Below, piece after piece: positions 34,019 through 42,163 of a stretch of 64,000 bases of DNA. Positions within the stretch are counted from its first letter, which is position 1. Every line of letters begins with the position of its first letter. The stretch is from Marinospirillum alkalitolerans (GTDB lineage Bacteria; Pseudomonadota; Gammaproteobacteria; Pseudomonadales; Halomonadaceae), in contig NZ_JBANFI010000004.1 in NCBI RefSeq assembly GCF_045055655.1, positions 124,001-188,000 of the forward strand, read 5' to 3'. Both the position numbers and the translations under genes were made by a program. A model generated the notes under the pieces. That model did not search any database. It worked only from the letters and a program-made list of their open reading frames with translations, and had not been told where the DNA came from.

Positions 34019-34414
34019 ATGGCTCGTTTTGCTTTAAGCCTCAGTGGATCGCCAGACACCAGTCTGGCGGCTCACACGGCACTGGATTTTGCACGCCAGC
34101 TGGTGGCCGAGGGGCATCAGCTGTGTTGTGTCTTCTTTTATCAAGATGCGGTACTACTGGCCAGTCAACTGCGCTGTACGCCTCAGGATGAAACAGATCT
34201 CACCCAAGCTTGGCAAGACTTTGCCCAGCAACACCAGATCGAACTCCAAGTCTGTATCGCGGCGGCGCTTAAGCGCGGCATTATCAATGACAGTGAAGCC
34301 GCCCGCCATGGTCGCCCACATGCCAATCTTGCCAGTGGCTTTGTACTGACTGGCCTAGGGCAGCTGATTGAGGCTTGGCATCAAGCTGATCGCGCTGTTC
34401 ACTTTCACGCTTAA
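34019..34414 (+). CDS. tusD: Sulfurtransferase complex subunit TusD
   Basis: TusD receives sulfur from TusA on a conserved Cys and passes it to TusE for 2-thiouridine formation at tRNA position 34. The 131-residue DsrE-like protein has its active Cys in LQVCIAAALKRG (about residue 80) and the C-terminal SGFVLTGLGQLIEAWHQADR. It starts 12 nt after yccA. It acts with TusB and TusC as a hexamer; MnmA, the final thiouridylase, is encoded at 58.9 kb. Confidence 0.95.
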   Translation: MARFALSLSGSPDTSLAAHTALDFARQLVAEGHQLCCVFFYQDAVLLASQLRCTPQDETDLTQAWQDFAQQHQIELQVCIAAALKRGIINDSEAARHGRPHANLASGFVLTGLGQLIEAWHQADRAVHFHA

Positions 34415-34433
34415 CAGGCCAAGACACCCCACC

Positions 34434-34811
34434 ATGCTCGCTGATTTTGATTTATGCCTTCTGATCCAGCACGCGCCTTTGCGCGGCCAACAGAGCAAAG
34501 AAGCCTTGGATATTGCACTGGTCAGCGCCACCTTTGATCAGGCGACGGCTTTGTTTTTTCAGGGTGAAGGTCTGCTCCACCTACTGCCTCATCAAACACC
34601 CAAGCTGATCGGGATGAAAGGCGTCCAAGCCATGCTGCCCGCGCTGGCTTTATACGGAATCGAGGCCATCTACTGCCTTGAAGAAGACCTAGCGCGTTAT
34701 CAGCTGCAGGCTGATCAACTGCTGCTCACCCCCAAGGTGCTGGATACCACCCAAGCACAAGAGCTTCTAAGCCGCAGTCGTCAGGTGTTTATCAGTCCAG
34801 CCTTTCACTAA
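34434..34811 (+). CDS. tusC: Sulfurtransferase complex subunit TusC
   Basis: This 125-residue DsrF-like subunit of the TusBCD complex starts MLADFDLCLLIQHAPLRG and contains KEALDIALVSATFDQATALFF, the typical DsrE-fold core. It has no obligatory catalytic Cys and is structural. The ATG at 34434 fits the family length; the in-frame upstream ATG inside tusD does not. Confidence 0.93.
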   Translation: MLADFDLCLLIQHAPLRGQQSKEALDIALVSATFDQATALFFQGEGLLHLLPHQTPKLIGMKGVQAMLPALALYGIEAIYCLEEDLARYQLQADQLLLTPKVLDTTQAQELLSRSRQVFISPAFH

Positions 34812-34858
34812 CGCGATTCTTCACTTATCTCGCTTTTTACTCAGGTCTGCCATCGCCT

Positions 34859-35116
34859 ATGCCCAGTCTTCATCAGATCAACCACCCCCACAAGCTGGCT
34901 CAAGCCCTGCCCTTGATGCAAGCCGAAGATGCCATTGTGCTAGTCGAGCAAGGCGTGAATCTGCTGCAACAGCCCATCCAGCTGACCCAGCCGCTCTATG
35001 CCCTCAAGAAGGACTGCCAAGCACGCGCGATCACGCCCCACGCCACCTGCACGCTGATTGATCACGCGCAATGGGTCGCCCTCACACTGGAGTATGACCG
35101 TGTCTGTAGCTGGTAA
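34859..35116 (+). CDS. tusB: Sulfurtransferase complex subunit TusB
   Basis: TusB (DsrH-like) completes the TusBCD hexamer. The 85-residue protein begins MPSLHQINHPHKLAQALPLM, a weak but recognisable match, with AIVLVEQGVNLL and the C-terminal WVALTLEYDRVCSW. Identity is helped by its place between tusC and tusE. It overlaps the start of tusE. Confidence 0.9.
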   Translation: MPSLHQINHPHKLAQALPLMQAEDAIVLVEQGVNLLQQPIQLTQPLYALKKDCQARAITPHATCTLIDHAQWVALTLEYDRVCSW

Positions 35117-35426
35117 ACGACCCGAGCTGGACCCAGAAGGCTATCTGTGTCAGCTAACGGACTGGAACCCTGAAGTAGCACAATGGCTGGCCGAGCAAGA
35201 GGGCATCCAGCTCAGCGATGATCACTGGACCATTTTGTATCGCCTGCGTGATTTTTATCACACCTTTGAGCTGGCACCGGCCATGCGCCCACTCACACGC
35301 TACCTGCGCCAGCATCTGCCAGCCGAAAAAACCACCAGCATCCACCTGATGCAGCTCTTTGGCAGCAGCCCAGCCAAGATGGCGGCCAAGCTGGCTGGGC
35401 TACCCAAACCGGATAACTGCCTCTAG
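35094..35426 (+). CDS. tusE: Sulfur relay protein TusE
   Basis: TusE (DsrC-like) accepts sulfur from TusD and donates it to MnmA. The 110-residue protein has YRLRDFYHTFELAPAMR and ends KLAGLPKPDNCL, with the essential penultimate Cys. The start overlaps tusB. ATG 35094 is only one or two bases after GGAG, whereas the GTG at 35100 is 7 nt away, so translation may start at 35100 (108 residues). Confidence 0.94.
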   Translation: MTVSVAGKRPELDPEGYLCQLTDWNPEVAQWLAEQEGIQLSDDHWTILYRLRDFYHTFELAPAMRPLTRYLRQHLPAEKTTSIHLMQLFGSSPAKMAAKLAGLPKPDNCL

Positions 35427-35479
35427 ACGGGCTCACTGGACTCTTTTCGATCACTTTTTGCCAATAACTTGATTTTTTT

Positions 35480-35558
35480 AGCCTTTTGTGCGATGTAATG
35501 GGACGACATTTCCCCTACAATGATGATGACTATCGCACCTCAGATAACGCAAAAGGCT
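35480..35558 (+). promoter_or_regulatory. Inverted repeat flanking the aroF promoter region
   Basis: AGCCTTTTGTGCGAT (35480-35494) is matched inversely by ATCGC (35532-35536) and CGCAAAAGGCT (35548-35558). A TACAAT -10 candidate (35516-35521) lies between the arms, and the right arm ends 4 bp before the aroF ATG, covering its ribosome binding region. Confidence 0.45.
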
Positions 35559-35562
35559 GGCT

Positions 35563-36642
35563 ATGACTGAAAACAAAAGAGTGGACGACCTCAACGTCGC
35601 TTCCCAGGAGATCCTGATTACCCCTGATCGTCTGAAAGACAAGCTACCCCTGACGCCCGCAGCAGAAGAAACCGTCTGCAACGGCCGTCAGGTGATTCAA
35701 AATATTCTGGATCGCAAAGACCCTCGCCTGTTTGTGGTGGTGGGCCCCTGCTCGATCCACGATATTGATGCTGCCAAAGAATACGCCCAACGCTTGAAGA
35801 AACTGGCCGAACAGGTCAGCGACAGCCTCTATCTGGTGATGCGTGTCTACTTTGAAAAGCCCCGCACCACGGTTGGCTGGAAGGGCTTGATCAATGATCC
35901 CCATATGGATGATTCCTTCGCCATCGAAGAAGGTCTGCATATCGGCCGTAAGCTGCTGGTCGATCTATCAGAAATGGGCCTCCCCCTCGCCACCGAAGCG
36001 CTCGATCCCATCTCGCCTCAGTATCTAGCTGACTGCATTGCTTGGAGCGCTATCGGTGCGCGCACCACGGAATCCCAGACCCATCGTGAAATGTCGAGCG
36101 GCCTGTCTTCTCCTGTCGGCTTTAAAAACGGCACCGATGGCAGTATGGAAGTCGCCATCAACGCCCTCAAATCCATGGCGCATCCACATAACTTCCTTGG
36201 TATCAACACCGAAGGACAGGTAGCCATTATTCGCACCAAGGGCAACCAGTATGGCCATGTCGTGCTGCGTGGTGGTAATGGTAAGCCCAACTATGATTCA
36301 GTCAGCGTGAAACTCTGCGAGCAGGATTTGCACAAAGCAGGCTTGCCGCTCAATATCATGGTCGATTGCAGTCATGCCAACTCGAATAAAGACCCTGGCC
36401 TGCAGCCTCTGGTGATGGATAATGTGACCCACCAGATTCTCGATGGCAATGAATCCATCGTAGGCCTGATGGTCGAATCCAACCTGGGTTGGGGCAACCA
36501 ATCAATTCCTAAAGACAAGAGCCAACTCCAGTATGGCGTTTCGGTCACGGATGCCTGCATTGATTGGGACACCACAGAAAAAGCGCTGCTCGATATGGCC
36601 GAAAAACTGCGCCCCGTACTGGCGCAGCGCCGCCAAGGCTAA
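35563..36642 (+). CDS. aroF: 3-deoxy-7-phosphoheptulonate synthase, AroF type
   Basis: This enzyme condenses PEP and erythrose 4-phosphate, the first step of the shikimate pathway. The 359-residue class I protein shows VVVGPCSIHD (metal-binding Cys), RVYFEKPRTTVGWKG, IGARTTESQTHREM, PVGFKNGTDGS and VDCSHANSNKD. Residues ATEALDPISPQYL and YGVSVTDACI are closer to E. coli AroF (tyrosine-sensitive) than to AroG, so feedback by tyrosine is likely but inferred. It is monocistronic, with a palindromic terminator after it. Confidence 0.93.
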   Translation: MTENKRVDDLNVASQEILITPDRLKDKLPLTPAAEETVCNGRQVIQNILDRKDPRLFVVVGPCSIHDIDAAKEYAQRLKKLAEQVSDSLYLVMRVYFEKPRTTVGWKGLINDPHMDDSFAIEEGLHIGRKLLVDLSEMGLPLATEALDPISPQYLADCIAWSAIGARTTESQTHREMSSGLSSPVGFKNGTDGSMEVAINALKSMAHPHNFLGINTEGQVAIIRTKGNQYGHVVLRGGNGKPNYDSVSVKLCEQDLHKAGLPLNIMVDCSHANSNKDPGLQPLVMDNVTHQILDGNESIVGLMVESNLGWGNQSIPKDKSQLQYGVSVTDACIDWDTTEKALLDMAEKLRPVLAQRRQG

Positions 36643-36681
36643 AACCTGCAGCGATCAAGAAACAAAAAAGAAGCAACAAAA

Positions 36682-36701
36682 AGGCCCCTCGCGAGGGGCC
36701 T
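36682..36701. terminator. Palindromic terminator between aroF and the DUF5610 gene
   Basis: AGGCCCCTCGCGAGGGGCCT (36682-36701) is a perfect 20-bp palindrome. A weak T-run follows on the plus strand and a better one on the minus strand (complement of AACAAAAAGG), so it may serve both converging transcripts. Confidence 0.8.
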
Positions 36702-36750
36702 GATTCTTAAGTGGCACAGATGTCATACGATCACAGCCTAGTGTGCAAAG

Positions 36751-36792
36751 CACTGCAGCCAAAACACTGCGGCCAAAACACTGCCGCAAAAA
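36751..36792. repeat. Three 14-bp tandem repeats after aroF
   Basis: CACTGCAGCCAAAA (36751-36764), CACTGCGGCCAAAA (36765-36778) and CACTGCCGCAAAAA (36779-36792) are consecutive, followed by a degenerate fourth unit. They lie between the converging aroF and DUF5610 genes and look non-coding. Confidence 0.85.
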
Positions 36793-36834
36793 CAGCGCTG
36801 CAAAAGTCTCGCGCAATCGATATCGACCCTGCTC

Positions 36835-37518
36835 CTACTCGGAGGCAGACGCCTCATCTTGCTTGGCTGGCAGCATCCGCTCGCGCCATGCCGCTAACTG
36901 CTGATGCACCTGCTCTTGCGTTGAAAGCGCATTCTCTTTAATACTGCCATCAAACACAGAAAAACCTTCGAGAATCTCAATCGCCTGGCCGATGCCTTTA
37001 TCCACCGCAGGGGTAATGATGCTCAAAAACTTATCGACCTGCTCTTCTTCGCTCAGATGCGGGTTTTGCTTTTGAAAGGTACTAAAAAAGCCCGTCGCCC
37101 CCGTCACGATGCGCTCAGCGGTCTTCTCAGGTGACCAGTAGTCTTCCTGCCCCTCCACACCTGAAGTTTTGGCGGCCAGCTTTTCAAAGCTAAACTCAGG
37201 ATCATCCAGCTGCTCACGCAACACAGCTTCAAGCTCAGTCACGACTTCTTGATAGAAGATCTGCATCGCCTTGGCATCGCGTTGATCCAGCTTACCAAAC
37301 ATCGCCTGCACCAATCCTTGGTTGACCTCTAAACGCGACTCAGCCTGCATCTTGGCCCAATCCGTTTTCTGATCAGCCATCGCTGGGTTGGACTTTTTGG
37401 CCTCGCCCGATGCCGCCGCCGCTGATTGCGCACGCGCCTGCTCAGCCCGTGCCTGACCTGCTGTAGGCTTGCTCGAAGAAGGAGAGGAAGGAGACGAAGG
37501 AACAGAGAAAGAAGACAT
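36835..37518 (-). CDS. DUF5610-domain protein
   Basis: This is a 227-residue soluble protein without signal peptide. The first 50 residues are low-complexity Ser/Pro/Ala/Gln-rich; the rest resembles DUF5610, with YWSPEKTAERIVTGATGFF, EEEQVDKFLSIITPAVDKGI and ILEGFSVFDGSIKENA. The ATG at 37518 has GAGG 6 nt upstream, better than the longer frame to 37563. The family occurs in motile gammaproteobacteria but its function is not known to me. Type IV pilus genes are next door. Confidence 0.75.
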   Translation of the reverse strand: MSSFSVPSSPSSPSSSKPTAGQARAEQARAQSAAAASGEAKKSNPAMADQKTDWAKMQAESRLEVNQGLVQAMFGKLDQRDAKAMQIFYQEVVTELEAVLREQLDDPEFSFEKLAAKTSGVEGQEDYWSPEKTAERIVTGATGFFSTFQKQNPHLSEEEQVDKFLSIITPAVDKGIGQAIEILEGFSVFDGSIKENALSTQEQVHQQLAAWRERMLPAKQDEASASE

Positions 37519-37592
37519 AATACACCTCGTTGGTGAAGGAACCCTAAAGGGACTATCGGCCAAGGTGCAGAAAATTCAAGAGGCATAGGTCA

Positions 37593-37633
37593 AGGATCAC
37601 ACGCCAGTCTTTCGTTTGCCGATGGGTGATCCT
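37593..37633 (-). other. Inverted repeat between pilA terminator and DUF5610 gene
   Basis: AGGATCAC (37593-37600) and GTGATCCT (37626-37633) are an 8-bp inverted repeat with a 25-bp centre, upstream of the DUF5610 gene. It could be an operator; nothing else supports this. Confidence 0.3.
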
Positions 37634-37650
37634 AGGCGCATAAAAGCAAA

Positions 37651-37670
37651 AACCGCCCTTAATGGGGCGG
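37651..37670 (-). terminator. Intrinsic terminator of pilA
   Basis: On the minus strand CCGCCC and GGGCGG (37665-37670 and 37653-37658) form a 6-bp stem followed by GGTTTTTGC. It lies 40 bp after the pilin stop codon, as expected for an abundant transcript. Confidence 0.85.
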
Positions 37671-37709
37671 CTTACTTTAAGTAGGTTAAATAGATCTGGT
37701 CCCTATGTA

Positions 37710-38144
37710 TTAGGGACGACACGCTGCAGGAAGCTGCGGCCGATCAGCTTCAACAACGTTAGTACTGGCACACGCCCAAACACCCGTCGCATTTGTTCTA
37801 GTCAAAGTCAATGTCGCATTGGCAGCAAACTGAGCTATTGGTTTTGTAAGTACAATTGTTTCAGCGTCACCACCACCGGCAATCTGAACCTCATGCTGCT
37901 CTGGATCTGCAGCAACTAACGCCGGAATTGCGCTTATTAGGTTTGCTTGCGTACTAGCGGGCTTGTCAAATAGCTCAGCATCAATGGCAGTGCGAAGTGA
38001 ACTCATTGAAGCATAGGCTCCCGCAGCTTCGGCACGCTTAATATATTTCTGATACTGAGGTACCGCTACAGCTGCCAAGATACCAATAATGGCAATCACC
38101 ACCAGCAGTTCGATTAGGGTAAAACCTTGTTGGTTGGCTTTCAT
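37710..38144 (-). CDS. pilA: Type IV major pilin PilA
   Basis: This is the structural pilin, made as a prepilin. The 144-residue protein has a short leader KANQQG cut before Phe8 (GFTLIELLVVIAIIGILAAV), with Glu at mature position 5 for methylation and assembly. Two cysteines near the C-terminus (WACAS and PAACRP) would form the disulfide loop. AAGGAG lies before the ATG at 38144; the longer frame to 38195 is not needed. It is divergent from pilBCD, which encode the assembly ATPase, platform protein and the peptidase that processes it. Confidence 0.95.
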   Translation of the reverse strand: MKANQQGFTLIELLVVIAIIGILAAVAVPQYQKYIKRAEAAGAYASMSSLRTAIDAELFDKPASTQANLISAIPALVAADPEQHEVQIAGGGDAETIVLTKPIAQFAANATLTLTRTNATGVWACASTNVVEADRPQLPAACRP

Positions 38145-38179
38145 TACACTTCTCCTTAAATGTTTCTTTTTCACACAGA

Positions 38180-38198
38180 TTGCAATCATTTGCAATCA
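38180..38198. promoter_or_regulatory. Direct repeat upstream of pilA
   Basis: TTGCAATCA occurs twice, at 38180-38188 and 38190-38198, exactly 10 bp apart, one helical turn. It lies about 40 bp upstream of the pilA ATG in the pilA-pilB divergent region. It could be a regulator site. I did not find a convincing sigma-54 site. Confidence 0.4.
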
Positions 38199-38386
38199 GC
38201 GCATTATGTCAGCTTTAAAGCAACATCTTGTTGATCTAGCTCAGATCAGGCAAGATTGATTTCAGGCTCAATAGCCATTTGGTTGAGCTGATGCGCCAAC
38301 TATGTAATATTCTGTTACGTTTTGCAACCTTTCACTTGCATTCCGCCCCTCCATTTTTACTTTTAGCTATACAAGGCGGTTGATCT

Positions 38387-40099
38387 ATGGTCGATGTCTC
38401 CAACCCACAGACGCTCAGCCCTTTGGCGAAGCGCTTGATTCGCGAAGGCTTGATGGATGAAGCCAATGCCCTGAGTGCGCAACACAAGGCCAAGGATGAG
38501 CAGATTTCTTTTAGCCAGTATCTGACTGCACATGGCTTGGTCGATAGTGAAGTGCTGGCCAGCCTGATCGCAGAAGAATTTGGCCTGCCCTATCTCAACC
38601 TGAGCCTGCTCGACCCAGCTCTGCTCCCCAAAAAGGTGGTTGATGAGCAGCTGCTGCGTAAACATCAGGTGGTGCCGGTTTATCGGCGTGGCAATCAGCT
38701 GACGCTGGCCCTGTGCACCCCAAGCAATATGGCGGCGGTGGATGAAATCCAGTTTCAAACCGGGATGACGGTCAACCCGATTATTGCTGCTGAAAACCAA
38801 ATCGTGCAGCTACTTGAATCCAGCCTTGAAATCGATATGGGTGGCCTTGGCAATCTGGATCTGACTGAACTCGAGCAGATGGAAGCCACAGAGGGCACGC
38901 TGACCGGCGCTTTAGAGCATCAGGTCGGCGGCGCGGATGATGCCCCCATCGTCAAGTTCGTCAACAAGGTGCTGCTGGATGCCATCCGCCGTCAGGCTTC
39001 GGATATTCACTTTGAGCCCTATGAGCAGAGCTATCGCGTACGCTTTCGTATGGATGGCATCTTACAAGAAATCACCCGTCCGCCCCTGTCACTGCGCAGC
39101 CGTCTGGCCGCGCGTCTCAAAGTCATGGCACGGATGAATATTTCTGAGCGACGTATTCCACAAGATGGCGCGATCAAAATGCGCTTGTCGGCGACCCGGA
39201 CGGTGGATTTTCGTGTGAACACGCTCCCCACCCTCTGGGGCGAGAAGATCGTACTGCGGATCTTGGATGCCGAAAGCGCCAAGATGGGCATCGAACAGCT
39301 GGGCTTTGAGCCAGAACAGCGCGCCTTGTTTGAAGAGGCGCTTGAGAAGCCCCAAGGCATGATTTTGGTGACAGGGCCAACGGGCAGTGGGAAAACCGTG
39401 ACCCTCTATTCGGGGCTGCATCGTCTGAATACGCCTGAACGCAATATTGCTACCGCCGAAGATCCGGTTGAGATCAATATGGAAGGCGTTAATCAGGTGC
39501 ATGTAAACACCAAGGTGGGGCTGGATTTTGCCACGGCCTTGCGCGCCTTCTTGCGTCAGGATCCCGATGTGGTCATGGTCGGTGAGATCCGTGATCTTGA
39601 AACCGCAGAGGTGGCGATTAAAGCTGCGCAGACAGGCCATTTGGTGCTTTCTACCTTGCACACCAACTCGGCTGCTGCCACCCTGAGCCGCTTGATGAAT
39701 ATGGGCATCCCCACCTATAACCTCGCTTCTTCTTTGCAGCTGATTATTGCCCAGCGCTTGGCGCGACGCTTGTGTCGTCACTGCCGTACACCTGAAACCA
39801 AGCCACATCAAGCCTTACTGGATTTAGGTTTTACCAGCGAAGAACTCGAGACCCACACCCTCTATCAACCCAAGGGTTGCCCGCAATGCAATCTAGGCTA
39901 CAAGGGCCGAGTGGGGATATATGAGACAGTCAAAATGACACCTGAGCTGGCTGAGCTGATCCTAACCGGCGGCTCGGTACTGGATTTTGACCGTCTGGCA
40001 CGACGCCAGGGTTTTCATGATTTGCGTCAATCGGCACGAGTGAAGGTCTTGCAGGGCCTGACCAGTGTCGATGAACTTGCACGCGTGACGATGGAGTAA
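38387..40099 (+). CDS. pilB: Type IV pilus extension ATPase PilB
   Basis: PilB powers pilus polymerisation at the inner membrane. The 570-residue protein has the N-terminal MshE/GSPII-N domain (about 5-150) and the secretion ATPase core with Walker A GPTGSGKTVT (about 330), the Asp box, Walker B DPDVVMVGEIRD, and HLVLSTLHTNSAAAT. A zinc-binding tetracysteine (CRHCRTPE and GCPQCNLGY) is present near 470-510. pilC follows 4 bp later. Confidence 0.96.
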   Translation: MVDVSNPQTLSPLAKRLIREGLMDEANALSAQHKAKDEQISFSQYLTAHGLVDSEVLASLIAEEFGLPYLNLSLLDPALLPKKVVDEQLLRKHQVVPVYRRGNQLTLALCTPSNMAAVDEIQFQTGMTVNPIIAAENQIVQLLESSLEIDMGGLGNLDLTELEQMEATEGTLTGALEHQVGGADDAPIVKFVNKVLLDAIRRQASDIHFEPYEQSYRVRFRMDGILQEITRPPLSLRSRLAARLKVMARMNISERRIPQDGAIKMRLSATRTVDFRVNTLPTLWGEKIVLRILDAESAKMGIEQLGFEPEQRALFEEALEKPQGMILVTGPTGSGKTVTLYSGLHRLNTPERNIATAEDPVEINMEGVNQVHVNTKVGLDFATALRAFLRQDPDVVMVGEIRDLETAEVAIKAAQTGHLVLSTLHTNSAAATLSRLMNMGIPTYNLASSLQLIIAQRLARRLCRHCRTPETKPHQALLDLGFTSEELETHTLYQPKGCPQCNLGYKGRVGIYETVKMTPELAELILTGGSVLDFDRLARRQGFHDLRQSARVKVLQGLTSVDELARVTME

Positions 40100-40103
40100 A
40101 GGC

Positions 40104-41324
40104 ATGGCCAAGAAGGGCAATAAAACCGCAATCTATGTCTGGCAAGGCACGGATAGCCGCAATCGTAAAGTCAAGGGCGAGATGGAGTCCGAGGATATCA
40201 ATCTCGTACGGGCCAAGCTGCGCGAACAGGGTATCCAACCCAAAAAAGTCCATAAAAAATCAGCTCTGGCACAAATCAAGCTTGGTCAGGGCATTACCGC
40301 GCGCGATATCACTCTTTTTGCGCGCCAGCTGGCCACGATGATGAAGGCCGGCGTCCCTATCGTGCAGGCGATGAGCATCTCGATTGAAGGCCAAACCAAA
40401 AGCAGTATGCGCGCCCTGCTGGTCGATCTGCGTGATCAGGTCGCTGCGGGCACGCCGGTGGCCCAAGCTCTGCGCCGCCACCCCAAGATTTTTGATCCTC
40501 TCTTTTGTAGCCTGGTGGATGCAGGCGAGCAATCTGGTTCGTTAGAGACCATGCTTGAGCGGGTCGCCAGCTATAAAGAACGCATGGAAAGCCTAAAGAA
40601 CAAGATAAAAAAAGCCCTCTATTATCCAGGTTTTGTCATGGTGCTCGGCCTCGGTGTGGCCGCCCTGCTCTTAATCAAGGTGGTGCCCCAGTTTGAGAAT
40701 ATGTTTGCCAGCTTTGGCGCTGAACTGCCCGCTTTTACCCAGCTGGTGATCAACCTGTCGCGCTTTATGCAGGCTTGGTGGTATCTGGTCTTTGGTGGCC
40801 TTGGCTTGGCTTTTTATCTGATTTTATTTTTCCGCAAACGCTCGCCCAAGTTCGAGTATCGCTTTAGCCAGATGACGCTCAAAGCACCGATTTTTGGCAC
40901 GCTGCTTCATCAGTCGGCCGTGGCGCGTTTTTCACGCACGCTGGCCACCGCCTTTGCTGCTGGGGTGCCATTAGTGGATGCGCTAGAAGCCGCCTCAGCC
41001 TCGACCAATAACAGCGTCTATCAACGTCACTTGCTCAAAGTGGCGGATGATGTCGCGACGGGGCAACAGTTGAACTTTGCGCTGAAAAATGGCGGCCTCT
41101 TTCCCACGATGGTGAACCAGATGGTCGCCATCGGTGAGGAGTCTGGCGCCTTGGATACCATGCTGACCAAGGTCGCTGATTTTTATGAAGAAGAGGTCAA
41201 CACCCTGGTTGAAAGCTTAACCAGTCTCCTTGAGCCTCTGGTGATCGTGGTGCTGGGCCTGCTGGTCGGTGGTTTGGTCATCGCGATTTATCTGCCCATT
41301 TTCGAGATGGGAAGTATCTTCTAA
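40104..41324 (+). CDS. pilC: Type IV pilus inner-membrane platform protein PilC
   Basis: PilC links the ATPase to the growing pilus. The 406-residue protein has two T2SSF domains (about 70-195 and 275-400) and three hydrophobic segments (around 170-195, 220-245 and 375-400). Motifs FARQLATMMKAGVPIVQAM and FSRTLATAFAAGVPLVDALE mark the two repeats. It overlaps the pilD start by one base (TAATG). Confidence 0.96.
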   Translation: MAKKGNKTAIYVWQGTDSRNRKVKGEMESEDINLVRAKLREQGIQPKKVHKKSALAQIKLGQGITARDITLFARQLATMMKAGVPIVQAMSISIEGQTKSSMRALLVDLRDQVAAGTPVAQALRRHPKIFDPLFCSLVDAGEQSGSLETMLERVASYKERMESLKNKIKKALYYPGFVMVLGLGVAALLLIKVVPQFENMFASFGAELPAFTQLVINLSRFMQAWWYLVFGGLGLAFYLILFFRKRSPKFEYRFSQMTLKAPIFGTLLHQSAVARFSRTLATAFAAGVPLVDALEAASASTNNSVYQRHLLKVADDVATGQQLNFALKNGGLFPTMVNQMVAIGEESGALDTMLTKVADFYEEEVNTLVESLTSLLEPLVIVVLGLLVGGLVIAIYLPIFEMGSIF

Positions 41325-42163
41325 TGTTGATCTCTAGCTTGGCCCCACTCATGGGGCTTTTCCTGTTCGGGCTCATCATTGGCAGTTTTTTAAATGTGGT
41401 GATCTATCGCCTGCCGCTACAAATGCGCCGCGCCTGGGGTGAGACCGACCTGCCTGAAATGAATATTGCCTGGCCAGCATCACACTGCCCCAGCTGTCAG
41501 ACCCCCCTGCGCTGGTGGCATAATCTGCCGCTGATCAGCTGGCTCACACTCAAAGGCCACTGTGGCTTTTGTGCCGCTGATATTCCACTGCGCTACCCAC
41601 TGATTGAACTCAGCGCGGGCCTGCTGGCGGTGCTGCTGGTCGCACAGCTGGGTTGGGGCTGGACCAGTTTCGCCTGGGTGGCGTGGAGCTGGGTGCTGCT
41701 GACGCTACTGATGATTGACTGGCAAGAGTATTTATTGCCGGATGTGCTGACGCTGCCGTTACTCTGGGCAGGATTGATCCTTCACTGGCTCACGGGCAGC
41801 AACCTAGAGTTTGATCAAGCGTTTTTAGGTGCCATCCTGGGTTATCTTAGCCTCTGGAGCCTGTATTGGCTGTTCAAACTGCTGACCGGGCGTGAGGGCA
41901 TGGGCTTTGGCGATTTTAAGCTCCTCGCTGCCTTGGGGGCTTGGCTGGGAGCACCAGCGCTACTGCCAATCATTATGCTCTCAGCGCTTTCAGGCTTGCT
42001 CTTGGCCTTGCTGATCAAGCTCAAAAAGCAATGGCAGAATCAACCCTTGGCTTTTGGACCACATCTGATTCTTGCCGCCCTTGCTGTGAAGCTCGGCGGC
42101 TGGCCACTGATGGAAGCACTCCAGCTGGGTGATTGGTTGCGTCTGACTGGCTGGGCGTTTTAA
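41324..42163 (+). CDS. pilD: Type IV prepilin peptidase PilD
   Basis: PilD cleaves and N-methylates prepilins such as PilA. The 279-residue inner-membrane aspartate peptidase has the cytoplasmic zinc motif CPSC...CGFC (about 52-90) and the two catalytic aspartates in LLMIDWQEYLLPD and GMGFGDFKLLAALG. Normal full-length form. Its stop codon overlaps that of the convergent response-regulator gene by 4 bp. coaE and yacG, common neighbours of pilD elsewhere, are absent. Confidence 0.96.
   Translation: MLISSLAPLMGLFLFGLIIGSFLNVVIYRLPLQMRRAWGETDLPEMNIAWPASHCPSCQTPLRWWHNLPLISWLTLKGHCGFCAADIPLRYPLIELSAGLLAVLLVAQLGWGWTSFAWVAWSWVLLTLLMIDWQEYLLPDVLTLPLLWAGLILHWLTGSNLEFDQAFLGAILGYLSLWSLYWLFKLLTGREGMGFGDFKLLAALGAWLGAPALLPIIMLSALSGLLLALLIKLKKQWQNQPLAFGPHLILAALAVKLGGWPLMEALQLGDWLRLTGWAF

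Noticed and set aside
35480..35562. TyrR-type operator upstream of aroF
   Set aside because: I looked for TGTAAA-N6-TTTACA; the closest string (TGTAATGGGACGACATTT) does not fit.
38145..38386. Sigma-54 promoter of pilA
   Set aside because: No GG-N10-GC arrangement close to TGGCAC-N5-TTGC was found on the minus strand.
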